Below are positions 25,504-32,492 of a stretch of DNA of 64,000 nucleotides, piece after piece. Numbering within the stretch: the stretch's first letter is position 1; each line of letters begins with the position of its first letter. The DNA comes from Kiloniella laminariae DSM 19542 (GTDB lineage: Bacteria; Pseudomonadota; Alphaproteobacteria; Kiloniellales; Kiloniellaceae). The notes beneath the pieces are model-generated. The model saw only the letters and a list, made by a program, of their open reading frames with translations, was not told the origin of the DNA and ran no database searches. The stretch spans positions 93,599 through 157,598 of the forward strand of contig NZ_KB893169.1 in the NCBI RefSeq assembly GCF_000374005.1, written 5' to 3'. Both the position numbers and the translations under genes were made by a program.

Positions 25504-25680
25504 GAAAATAACCGCCTCAGCCTTCTCGATTGACGTTAAAGACACACCGCCCCCACGCCTCAAACGGCTGACCCAGCCGTGACCGGAACCAATAGCCAAA
25601 GAAAGCCGACGGTCGTTGAGACCGCCACTGTCTTGATAATGGTCAATGAACTCTATGAGATTTTGTCGCGTTGTTTTCAT
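25426..25680 (-). CDS. Cro-like repressor
   Basis: An 84-residue protein starting at ATG 25680 (MKTTRQNLIEFIDHYQDSGG); the open frame extends further upstream but crosses the operator region. The HTH is in GGLNDRRLSLAIGSGHGWVSRLRRGGGVSLTSIEKAEAVI. It is divergent from the cI-like gene and the first gene on the minus side of the operator, so it probably acts like lambda Cro. Confidence 0.65.
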   Translation of the reverse strand: MKTTRQNLIEFIDHYQDSGGLNDRRLSLAIGSGHGWVSRLRRGGGVSLTSIEKAEAVIFSFFIDSGVAVEVGEGGDCPVEGCPD

Positions 25681-25687
25681 AAACCAG

Positions 25688-25733
25688 ATATTGGATCTTT
25701 TTTGATCCAATATCAAGAACTTTATTGATCCAA
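25688..25733. promoter_or_regulatory. Immunity operator between cro-like and cI-like genes
   Basis: A perfect 10-bp inverted repeat, ATATTGGATC-TTTTTT-GATCCAATAT, at 25688-25713, followed by a half site TTGATCCAA at 25725-25733. On the minus strand TTGTGT and TGATAT at 17-bp spacing could be the cro promoter overlapping both sites. Matching sites recur at 26743 and 26774. Confidence 0.75.
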
Positions 25734-25816
25734 CACAAATGTCAAAAAAGAAGCTATACTTGACGGAATACGGAAAAGAATTATTCCTGACGCCACACAA
25801 TACAGGCGACCTGACA

Positions 25817-26248
25817 ATGGACCTTCACGAAAACCTTAAATCTAATATAGAGCGCTATCTCGACAGCAAAGGCCTGGGTAAAAAAGCCTTCGCCAGAGAA
25901 GCCGGGCTCAAAGAACAGGTCGTCATACGTATCCTAAATGACGTCACCGCCAATCCCCGTGTAGATACGGCAGCAGCCCTCGCCAGATGCATCGGCACAT
26001 CAATAGATAAGCTTTTGGGGATTGATACCATTGACCAACCTGCCGATCCCATTCTCTATATTGATATGGGTGCAGCCTTCATCAACACTCTCAAACTCGA
26101 GAATATTGACCTTCACCCCAAAGACCAGATGAAGATCCTTCTTGAAATACAGAAGATGTGTAATGAAGAGAAATACCGCCAGCAACCAGAGCTGATTGTT
26201 GCCGAGACAGGTGGCATGATTCGCATGATATCCAATAAAGACAACTAG
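25817..26248 (+). CDS. CI-like lysogeny repressor (XRE HTH)
   Basis: About 143 residues from ATG 25817; an in-frame ATG at 25739 would add 26 residues but no domain. The HTH is residues ~4-60 (LKSNIERYLDSKGLGKKAFAREAGLKEQVVIRILNDVTANPRVDTAAALARCIG). The C-terminal part is short, with no Ser-Lys LexA-type autoprotease motif visible, so induction would not be by RecA-stimulated self-cleavage. It is divergent from the cro-like gene across the palindromic operator. Confidence 0.75.
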   Translation: MDLHENLKSNIERYLDSKGLGKKAFAREAGLKEQVVIRILNDVTANPRVDTAAALARCIGTSIDKLLGIDTIDQPADPILYIDMGAAFINTLKLENIDLHPKDQMKILLEIQKMCNEEKYRQQPELIVAETGGMIRMISNKDN

Positions 26249-26311
26249 AGCGATATATTCCTGCGCACAATACGCTTTACAACCTTAGATACCATATCCA
26301 TACTCCTCCAG

Positions 26312-26486
26312 CCCGTAGATTCGCGGGTAGGGGACTCCCTACCACAGTCATCCCCAGAAGCACCGTCATGCTCAAGACACTTGTCTTCCCGACTGGTGGT
26401 TGTCGACTCGACCACCGCTCAAGTCCTGACAGACAAAGGTCTCGGCGTCTATATACCTCCAGTAGGCATATAGCGGACGGTTTCAC
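26312..26486 (-). ncRNA. Candidate structured RNA between cI and early operon
   Basis: The stretch 26249-26512 has no convincing gene but contains at least four hairpins: GGTAGGG/CCCTACC (26326-26343), AAGAC/GTCTT (26374-26387), GGTGGT/ACCACC (26395-26416) and TATATGCCT/AGGTATATA (26450-26472, 9 bp with one G-U on the minus strand). The strand is not certain; the minus strand also carries GGAGG before an 18-codon cationic peptide frame ending at 26248. No known RNA family recognised. Confidence 0.4.
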
Positions 26487-26512
26487 ACTGTTTTAGAAGT
26501 GATTCTGGTGGA

Positions 26513-26740
26513 ATGATAGATAATTACAAATATTTTACGAGCCTCCTGCGCGCAGAAGTAGCATCCGACACACCAATGGCTGACATTGCCCCTTGCAACG
26601 TCCCTCAAGCCGGGACCGCATCCAGCCGGGAAACCATCCCCACAACCGCCGACTTTAAATCAGAAAACAGCCCCGCGATTCCCTCGCACAATAGTGCGCG
26701 CGCCCTGTTTCAGACTTACCAAAGAATAAGCGCAAAATAA
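26513..26740 (+). CDS. Hypothetical 75-residue protein
   Basis: A small frame behind GGTGGA, ending just before the second operator cluster. The protein is polar, rich in Ser, Ala, Thr and Pro (DFKSENSPAIPSHN). Nothing is recognised. It may be disordered, or not a real gene. Confidence 0.4.
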   Translation: MIDNYKYFTSLLRAEVASDTPMADIAPCNVPQAGTASSRETIPTTADFKSENSPAIPSHNSARALFQTYQRISAK

Positions 26741-26742
26741 AA

Positions 26743-26797
26743 TAGATCATTTTTGATCCATTTTTATATTGACGGACCATTTATGATCCATTACCGT
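26743..26797 (+). promoter_or_regulatory. Early promoter with two immunity-type operators
   Basis: Two variants of the immunity operator: TAGATC-ATTTTT-GATCCA at 26743-26760 and CGGACC-ATTTAT-GATCCA region at 26774-26790, each keeping the 6-bp A/T spacer of the 25688 site. A -35-like TTGACG (26769-26774) abuts the second site, with a weak -10-like TACCGT (26792-26797). This is the expected layout for CI repression of the rightward early operon. Confidence 0.65.
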
Positions 26798-26822
26798 CTC
26801 CTTAACAACAAAGGAGGCGATC

Positions 26823-27113
26823 ATGCCAAACGTCATTTTTTTTGATGATGCCTATAACCTGAAACTTCTCAAACAGGATGATCTGGACAAAGCAACAGCA
26901 AACACAATCGCTGATAACGGGCGACCTCTAGGGCCGTGGCTCCTGCTGACAACTGTGCTGCTAATCGCACAAGCCTTCGCGTCATCCAATGTTTTTGGCT
27001 CAGACGACCCGGCAGCGATCCGCACACCCCGCCCAGGACAATCCAGGAGCGTTAGGGGCTCAGCGAACGGCGTTCGCACAAATGTAAGACCAAGCAGGAA
27101 GGAAGCACAATGA
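26823..27113 (+). CDS. Small membrane-associated hypothetical protein, first early gene
   Basis: A 96-residue protein with a strong ribosome site (AAAGGAGGCGATC) and an immunity-operator promoter upstream, so it is very likely expressed. Residues ~37-58 (GPWLLLTTVLLIAQAFASSNVFG) form one hydrophobic segment; the C-terminus is Arg-rich (RTPRPGQSRSVRG). No family recognised. First genes of early operons often disturb the host, but no function can be assigned. Confidence 0.6.
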   Translation: MPNVIFFDDAYNLKLLKQDDLDKATANTIADNGRPLGPWLLLTTVLLIAQAFASSNVFGSDDPAAIRTPRPGQSRSVRGSANGVRTNVRPSRKEAQ

Positions 27114-27316
27114 CCCCCTTCCCTCACACCCTTCCCCAAAATGACACCAGCCAAGAAATGATTGAAGTGAGCCTCTACCTCCTCAATCAAAAATGTGGCG
27201 AGTGCTCTCCCAAAGACCTCGAACACGCTGGCTTCACCCCCGACGAAGTAGATCGGCATTATAACGTCGCGATACTGGAAGCCCGCCGCCGCTATCGCCT
27301 GACCAAAGTGGAATAG
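27110..27316 (+). CDS. Hypothetical 68-residue phage protein
   Basis: Coupled to the previous gene (ATGA). The segment MIEVSLYLLNQKCGECSPKDLEHAGFTPDEVDRHYNVAILEARRRY is helical, with one CxxC pair (CGEC), and resembles small helical proteins found in alphaproteobacterial phages. No function known. Confidence 0.55.
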   Translation: MTPFPHTLPQNDTSQEMIEVSLYLLNQKCGECSPKDLEHAGFTPDEVDRHYNVAILEARRRYRLTKVE

Positions 27317-27320
27317 ATCA

Positions 27321-27551
27321 ATGAAAAATTTGACACTTGAACTCAGCCGTCAACCGCGCGGATCTGGTCTTAAAATAGTTGCGATTGAGAGCAACAGAAC
27401 CACTCACATTATCGCCGATTTCAAGGACAACCCCAACGGCGAAAAAGATGCCAAGACGGTTCTCAAGCTGCTGAGATCCATACCGATTTTAAACAAAATA
27501 AATCGAGACCTCACCGACATCACCAACATTATCAACGGAGACGGCAAATGA
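27321..27551 (+). CDS. Hypothetical 76-residue phage protein
   Basis: Starts 4 bp after the previous stop. Two strands (LTLELSRQPRGSGLKIVAIESNRTTHIIADF) and a C-terminal helix (AKTVLKLLRSIPILNKINRDLTDITNII). No family recognised. The stop is coupled to the next small frame by ATGA. Confidence 0.5.
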   Translation: MKNLTLELSRQPRGSGLKIVAIESNRTTHIIADFKDNPNGEKDAKTVLKLLRSIPILNKINRDLTDITNIINGDGK

Positions 27552-27694
27552 GCAACAGCTTCACATCCTATTGCATCCGCCGTCACGCTGAAGCGGTCAA
27601 AATAATCACCGACACCACAACCACGGCACAGCTTCGAGCAACAGCATGGCGCTTTCTGAAGCAGTACAGGAACGACGAAAGGTTGCCTTCATGA
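27548..27694 (+). CDS. Small coupled ORF before the ParB-like gene
   Basis: A 48-codon frame (MSNSFTSYCIRRHAEAV start, RNDERLPS end). It overlaps the previous stop (ATGA at 27548) and its own stop overlaps the ParB-like start (ATGA at 27691), so it fits exactly into a chain of coupled genes. The protein is short and basic-helical (AQLRATAWRFLKQYRN). Confidence 0.5.
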   Translation: MSNSFTSYCIRRHAEAVKIITDTTTTAQLRATAWRFLKQYRNDERLPS

Positions 27695-29028
27695 CACTTG
27701 CCGAACGCATTAACAACCGCTGCGCTGAACTCGATATCAAACCGACTGATCTTTACAAATTTGCGGGAATTGCCAGAACCAGCACCCAGGAAATTTTAAG
27801 CGGCAAAAGAGCGATGCCGGGAGCCGATAAACTGGCCGCAATCGCCAAAGCCCTTAACACCAGCGTTAACGCCCTGCTTGAACTGGAAGAGCACCAACAA
27901 ACAGAAGCCACTCCAGGCAACCTCTGTTTTATCGCGCCAATGGACATTCTGCCGAACCCGGCAAACCCCAGAAGTGCCATGAACCCGGAAAGCCTCGAGG
28001 AACTCGCAGACAATATTTTACAACACGGCTTAATGCAAAATCTGGTTGTTTGCGATCAACCGGACAAAAATGGCAACTTCCTGCTTATCTCCGGACACCG
28101 CAGACTTGCCGCGATTGAGCGCCTTCTGGCAAGAGGCCAGTGGCCCAACACCCGCCACCCCGATGGAAAGGTTCTCTGTCTCAAACAACAGGCAGATGAA
28201 CAGGAACGGCTGGTCTTTGCTCTTCTGGAAAATCTTCAGCGCGAAGACCCCAAGCCCATTGATGAGGCAAACGCGCTGCAACAGCTTGTAAATTCAGGCT
28301 GGAGCACCAACAAGATAGCCGAGCAGATCAACAAAACGGTTAGATGGGTACAACTGCGCATCGCCCTGCTCAATCTAGAAAGCAGCACTCAGGCAGCAAT
28401 AGCAAACGGCACCCTCAGCGCAGCCAAGGCCCGCGCTCTCAACGGCACAGACGAAGAGACCCAAAAGAAACTTGTCAAAGCCGTCCAGGACGACGACCCA
28501 AGAGCCAAAACCGAAAAAGCTCTCCGGGAACTCAGAAACAACCTTGAGACACCTGAACCTCTACCAACACCTTCAATGAAAGAGCCCGAAGGGGTAACGG
28601 ACAACAATATGCCAAGTGAAATTTTGATATCTCAGGTTGTGGGAAAATTATCGGAAGATTTCACCATGTGCCTTCGCCTCTTAACTCTGGCGCTATTGGA
28701 AAGTTCATCTCAATTCCAGCTTAAACCCGGCTTGCCATCACGCATGAAGACCACTGCCGGAATGCGCGATGAACACCATACATATTTTGCAGGACAAATC
28801 GGCAATCTTTGGCATGAGTACGTATTCCTAAAGTGCCAAGACACAGAGGACGGCCCAAGCAGAGGACAACAGTTCCAAGGCCTCGACTACCTCCACCTCA
28901 CCGACCTGAAAGTTCTCTTCACTCAACTCGTCGCGCTTCGCATCGGACCAGGACAGAACCGGACTGATTTCGAGTTTCTCTACCTGCTCGCCGACCACTA
29001 CACACTAAGAAAAGAGCCTTCAGAATGA
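27691..29028 (+). CDS. XRE-HTH and ParB-domain fusion protein
   Basis: About 445 residues. Residues 1-65 are an XRE-type HTH (LAERINNRCAELDIKPTDLYKFAGIARTSTQEILSGKR). A ParB N-terminal domain follows at ~79-190: DILPNPANPRS, LEELADNILQHGLMQNLVV, SGHRRLAA (GHRR at 135-138, the CTP-binding box) and ENLQRED (180-186); then a ParB-type HTH (STNKIAEQINKTVRWVQLRIALL). The last ~150 residues are unknown. ATG 27691 is chosen because it makes the ATGA overlap. No partner ParA is present, so it is more likely a regulator or nucleoid/replication factor than a partition system. Confidence 0.8.
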   Translation: MTLAERINNRCAELDIKPTDLYKFAGIARTSTQEILSGKRAMPGADKLAAIAKALNTSVNALLELEEHQQTEATPGNLCFIAPMDILPNPANPRSAMNPESLEELADNILQHGLMQNLVVCDQPDKNGNFLLISGHRRLAAIERLLARGQWPNTRHPDGKVLCLKQQADEQERLVFALLENLQREDPKPIDEANALQQLVNSGWSTNKIAEQINKTVRWVQLRIALLNLESSTQAAIANGTLSAAKARALNGTDEETQKKLVKAVQDDDPRAKTEKALRELRNNLETPEPLPTPSMKEPEGVTDNNMPSEILISQVVGKLSEDFTMCLRLLTLALLESSSQFQLKPGLPSRMKTTAGMRDEHHTYFAGQIGNLWHEYVFLKCQDTEDGPSRGQQFQGLDYLHLTDLKVLFTQLVALRIGPGQNRTDFEFLYLLADHYTLRKEPSE

Positions 29029-29690
29029 ATACCCTGAACAACATTTTAATAGCCTGCGAGACATCTGGTGTCGTTAGGGATGCATTTTTAAACGCAGGTC
29101 ATAACGCATGGTCCTGCGACATTCTTCCAAGCGACACACCAAGCAACCGACACATTCAAGCCGATGTAAGAGATGTCCTTAAAATGGAGAAGTGGGACCT
29201 ATTAATGGTCGCGCATCCGCCTTGTACCCGGCTTTGCAACAGTGGCGTTCGGTGGTTAAAAACCCCACCTCCAGGCAAGACATTAGAGCAGATGTGGCAG
29301 GAACTGGAAGACGGCGCAGCCCTTTTCTCAGACATGCTCAACGCTGACGTACCTCACATTGCAGTGGAAAATCCTGTCATGCACAAACACGCAAAAGCCA
29401 GGATAAAAAATTATCAGAAACCCGCCCAGACCGTGCAACCTTGGTGGTTCGGTGACCCCTTCTTCAAGGCAACAGGCCTATATCTTAAAAACCTCCCTCA
29501 ACTCACCCCAACCAACAAACTCACACCTCCCCCCAAAGGAACTGACGAGCACAAGGCATGGTCGAAGGTTCACAGAGCTTCGCCCGGCCCCTTCCGCTGG
29601 AAGGAACGAAGCAAGTTCTTCCCCGGCATAGCAGAAGCCATGGCCGAACAATGGGGAAACTCCTACATCCAGAAAGGCATCGCATCATGA
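29025..29690 (+). CDS. Compact phage cytosine methyltransferase-like protein
   Basis: A 221-residue protein with the order of a C5-cytosine methyltransferase: ACETSGVVRDAFLNAGHNAWSCDI (SAM site), DVRDVL, then AHPPCTRLCNSG (motif IV, Cys68) and AVENPVMH (motif VI, VENP 114-117). The large target-recognition domain is missing, which makes it much shorter than active M.HhaI-type enzymes (~330). Such proteins are widespread in phages. It overlaps the ParB-like gene by 4 bp. Actual methylation is not established. Confidence 0.7.
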   Translation: MNTLNNILIACETSGVVRDAFLNAGHNAWSCDILPSDTPSNRHIQADVRDVLKMEKWDLLMVAHPPCTRLCNSGVRWLKTPPPGKTLEQMWQELEDGAALFSDMLNADVPHIAVENPVMHKHAKARIKNYQKPAQTVQPWWFGDPFFKATGLYLKNLPQLTPTNKLTPPPKGTDEHKAWSKVHRASPGPFRWKERSKFFPGIAEAMAEQWGNSYIQKGIAS

Positions 29691-29779
29691 AATTACTAAA
29701 ACTCATTCTAGCTGCCCTCTGGAAAGATCAGGACGAACTCGACCAACTCATCAAAGAATATTTGAAAGAACAAACATGA
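29687..29779 (+). CDS. 30-residue coupled ORF
   Basis: MKLLKLILAALWKDQDELDQ... a small amphipathic frame that overlaps the methyltransferase stop (ATGA) and the next ORF start. The N-terminal half is hydrophobic and the C-terminal half acidic/helical. Probably a real micro-protein given the coupling, function unknown. Confidence 0.45.
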   Translation: MKLLKLILAALWKDQDELDQLIKEYLKEQT

Positions 29780-29862
29780 GCCCCCTTCTCACAGCCCCCG
29801 CCTATCCGCCGCACTGGATGCGGTATCCCGAAACGAGAACCAAGACCACAAACGCGCTGTGA
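29776..29862 (+). CDS. 28-residue coupled ORF
   Basis: A frame beginning MSPLLTAPAYPPHW that overlaps the previous stop (ATGA) and ends 22 bp before the next real gene. Proline-rich. Its coupling is the only support. Confidence 0.3.
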   Translation: MSPLLTAPAYPPHWMRYPETRTKTTNAL

Positions 29863-29884
29863 TGGCAGTGCTGGAGGGAGTGAG

Positions 29885-30418
29885 ATGAATAGAGAATTCT
29901 GGAAAGAACGATTGCCGATCATTGAAGAGTTCGCCAGTGGAGGAATTATTCAGGCCAAACCCGGAACTACGCCTTGGGCTGACGTGACGAACGGGGAGAT
30001 TGATTTCTCATCAACCTGCCCTTTGCGCGTAAAGCCGTCCGAGCCTGAGTATCAGGACGGCATTTATGTGGGAAACCGGACAGTGCTTCTTGTTCGAAAA
30101 GACGGCTATTGGCACCATGGACATGGTCCGGCCATGTCCAAACGCGACATCAACGGGTTCAAAACCATAGAGCGCATCGGCGACTTTACCTGCAAGGCAA
30201 CTGCACTGGATAAGCTCCAGGCTATGACAAACGGGTTTGTGCCGGATTGGGGTAATTCCGATCAAGGTAAATGGTACATCCAACGCAATCACCGTGTCGG
30301 CAGATACGTTGTTGTTAGGGTTATGGATACCGAACCTCTCAATATTGGTCCTTTTCGCACAGAGCGGGAGGCCCTAGCCGCCACCAAGAAGCTTGAGGGA
30401 GGTCAGGCCGATGAGTGA
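29885..30418 (+). CDS. Phage hypothetical protein, early operon
   Basis: A 177-residue protein behind GGAGGGAG. The start NREFWKERLPIIEEFASGGIIQAKPG.TPWADV matches a common phage N-terminal module of unknown function that begins with FW..R..LI.AFA.G..IQ and ends with FRIKP-type text (here CPLRVKPSEPEY). The C-terminal part has KWYIQRNHRVGRYVVVRV and FRTEREALAATKKLEGGQ. Role unknown. Confidence 0.6.
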   Translation: MNREFWKERLPIIEEFASGGIIQAKPGTTPWADVTNGEIDFSSTCPLRVKPSEPEYQDGIYVGNRTVLLVRKDGYWHHGHGPAMSKRDINGFKTIERIGDFTCKATALDKLQAMTNGFVPDWGNSDQGKWYIQRNHRVGRYVVVRVMDTEPLNIGPFRTEREALAATKKLEGGQADE

Positions 30419-31265
30419 CCTGAAACCGTGTCCGTTCTGCGGGGGTGAAGAAGAATTAATGATTGATGAACTTGATATGTCTAGTAACGCAGGCACCGTG
30501 ATGTGCATGACCTGCTATGCTGTCTCGCCGGATGAAGACGATTGGAATAATGCAGTAGCAGCTTGGAACGCCCGCACCAGCCCCGAGGACGAACTTAAAG
30601 AGCGTTTTGATGACAAATGCAAAGAAGTTCTAATTCAAGCTGAAACCATCCAAAGCCAGCAGGCAGAGATTGAGCGGCTACGAGAAAACATTAAAGTCTC
30701 TCAAGACAATTTTGAAGTTTCTTGTGATCAAAATGAACATAAATCATCTGAAATTGAGAGGTTGATTAAATTCGAAAAATCTACTTTTGACACGTTAAAA
30801 AAAATGTTGTCTGAGGTACAATCCGAAAGAAATAAACTCCAAGCCCGAGTGCGGGAACTTGAGACCGAGATTGAGCGGCTAACTCCTTACCTAGAGGAGT
30901 ATAAAAAAGCAGCCGAATGTTTCTGGTTGCGTAAAGATTTTGAGCGCGGACTAAAGGAGTTAATCTGGGAGCTTCAAGCAAGGCTGTCACGCTCACAGGT
31001 GGGCGCACAGGATAAAGGCCGTGAAATCCACCACCTCCAAGCCCGAGTGCGGGAACTTGAGGGGGCTTTGCGTGGCCTGCTGGATCTTATTGAGCACCCA
31101 AGTCACGATCATGACGATACTCTGCCCGAGATAATCAGGGCTAATAAGGTTCTTAATAAATTCAGGAAAGTCCTCGCCGGGGCTGAGAAAGCCCTATCCA
31201 GCACAAAGGAACTCACCCCAGACGCTTCTGATGACCAGACGGCGGGGGATCAGCTCAATGACTAA
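30411..31265 (+). CDS. Lar-type zinc ribbon fused to a long coiled coil
   Basis: About 284 residues from ATG 30411, which overlaps the previous gene. Residues 5-57 are a Lar-type (restriction alleviation) zinc ribbon: CPFCGG at 7-12, CMTC at 32-35, and NNAVAAWNAR. The remaining ~200 residues form a heptad-rich coiled coil, with two copies of LQARVREL encoded by an exact 27-bp direct repeat (30837-30863 and 31035-31061). Lar proteins modify host type I restriction; the coiled-coil extension is unusual in length. Confidence 0.65.
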   Translation: MSDLKPCPFCGGEEELMIDELDMSSNAGTVMCMTCYAVSPDEDDWNNAVAAWNARTSPEDELKERFDDKCKEVLIQAETIQSQQAEIERLRENIKVSQDNFEVSCDQNEHKSSEIERLIKFEKSTFDTLKKMLSEVQSERNKLQARVRELETEIERLTPYLEEYKKAAECFWLRKDFERGLKELIWELQARLSRSQVGAQDKGREIHHLQARVRELEGALRGLLDLIEHPSHDHDDTLPEIIRANKVLNKFRKVLAGAEKALSSTKELTPDASDDQTAGDQLND

Positions 31266-31521
31266 ACCTGAAGAAATCATCACCGACGCTGAGATCGATG
31301 CCGTTCATGCAAACGCCAATTTCGGCGAAGACATAACCAAACGCGATGTCGTCAAGGCGGCGCTTTTGAAGTGGGCTTGCAGGTATTCCAACGGCTCCAC
31401 CGCGACCCAGATCATCAAAGAACACGGGCTGATTGTCGAAAAAGGGAAGAAGCGGAAGCCCGAATTAACCGACAAAGGCAGGAAGTATTTATATGCCTCA
31501 TTTGTCTTTGATAGCTTGTAG
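31258..31521 (+). CDS. Hypothetical 87-residue winged-helix-like protein
   Basis: ATG 31258 is chosen (GGGGGAT upstream, overlap with previous stop). The protein has a helical N-terminus (TDAEIDAVHANANFGEDITKRDVVKAALLKWACRY) and a wing-like end (TATQIIKEHGLIVEKGKKRKPELTDKGRKYLYA). Typical of small phage regulators. No family assigned. Confidence 0.55.
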   Translation: MTKPEEIITDAEIDAVHANANFGEDITKRDVVKAALLKWACRYSNGSTATQIIKEHGLIVEKGKKRKPELTDKGRKYLYASFVFDSL

Positions 31522-31530
31522 GAGGGGATG

Positions 31531-32304
31531 ATGAGTCAGATTCAAAACCTCATAGACCGTGGCGCTCTTTTTGTAATCAACCACAGCGCGGGAAAAGATA
31601 GCCAGGCAATGACTATCCACCTCAAAAGCATCGTACCTTCTGGCCAACTAATGGTGGTTCATGCTGATCTGGGCCGTGTTGAGTGGCCCGGTGTTCAGGA
31701 GCATATACGAGAAACGGTCGGCGACTTGCTTATAAGCGTGGTCAAGAACCCGAATAAGGACCTACTTGAAATGGTCGAGCGTCGGGGAATGTGGCCAAGT
31801 GCCAGCACCCGTCAATGCACAAGCGACCTAAAGCGCGGCCCAATCGAAACATGGGTACGCCGGACCTTAAAAGCCCGACCTGAATTCAATGGCCTTGTGG
31901 TCAATTGTATGGGCATGCGTGCAGAAGAAAGCCCCAGTCGAGCTAAAAAGACTGCCTTCAAATTTAACGAACGAAACAGCAAAGCGGGCCGCGAATGGTA
32001 CGACTGGCTTCCGATCCACAACTGGACGACCGAAGAGGTCTTTAAGTGTATCGCAGATGCTGGACAAAAGCCGCACTGGGCATATGAAAAGGGAATGTCC
32101 CGCCTGTCCTGTTGCTTTTGCATTTTGGCATGTAAATCAGATCTTCGCCTCTCCGCAAAGCTGAACCCCGACCTTTACAGAACATATGTGAATCTGGAAC
32201 GAAAAATCGGACACACCTTCGCCCAGCCACGTAAAGGGCAACCAACTGTTTTCCTAGAGGAAATCACGGGCATCAATTCGGTACACTTGGAGGCCGCAGA
32301 ATAA
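31531..32304 (+). CDS. PAPS-reductase-like PP-loop ATPase
   Basis: About 257 residues. The PP-loop SAGKDS lies at residues 19-24, followed by VVHADLGRVEWPGVQEHI, the adenosine-site pattern of the PAPS reductase/ATP pyrophosphatase family; the C-terminus has CRDLKRGP-like text and SCCFC/AC cysteines. The start at 31531 has AGGAGG five bases upstream (ATG 31528 would be too close). Phage members may serve DNA modification (DndC-like), cysteine or nucleotide modification. The exact activity is not determined. Confidence 0.75.
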   Translation: MSQIQNLIDRGALFVINHSAGKDSQAMTIHLKSIVPSGQLMVVHADLGRVEWPGVQEHIRETVGDLLISVVKNPNKDLLEMVERRGMWPSASTRQCTSDLKRGPIETWVRRTLKARPEFNGLVVNCMGMRAEESPSRAKKTAFKFNERNSKAGREWYDWLPIHNWTTEEVFKCIADAGQKPHWAYEKGMSRLSCCFCILACKSDLRLSAKLNPDLYRTYVNLERKIGHTFAQPRKGQPTVFLEEITGINSVHLEAAE

Positions 32305-32306
32305 CC

Positions 32307-32489
32307 ATGTCCTCGCCCCGTCATTCACTCGAAAAACTGGAGGAACTGCGCATCCTTGCCGCTCAAGTGGTAACACTTCACGGCGAGAAGTATCTCCCTA
32401 TTTTCGAGAGATTTGACGAGGAGATAGAAAAAAGAAAATCCACAATGAGCAGAGTGGCCATGATAGCTTCGGCAGCTAAAAACCCTTAA
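32307..32489 (+). CDS. Hypothetical 60-residue protein
   Basis: Starts 2 bp after the PP-loop gene. Helical throughout (LEKLEELRILAAQVVTLHGEKYLPIFERFDEEIEKRK), with no recognised family; may be a small partner of the PP-loop protein. Last gene of the early operon, converging on the integrase. Confidence 0.55.
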   Translation: MSSPRHSLEKLEELRILAAQVVTLHGEKYLPIFERFDEEIEKRKSTMSRVAMIASAAKNP

Positions 32490-32492
32490 GAT

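Noticed and set aside
26852-27259. A 135-codon minus-strand frame
   Set aside because: It is antisense to two early genes with good ribosome sites and ATGA coupling.
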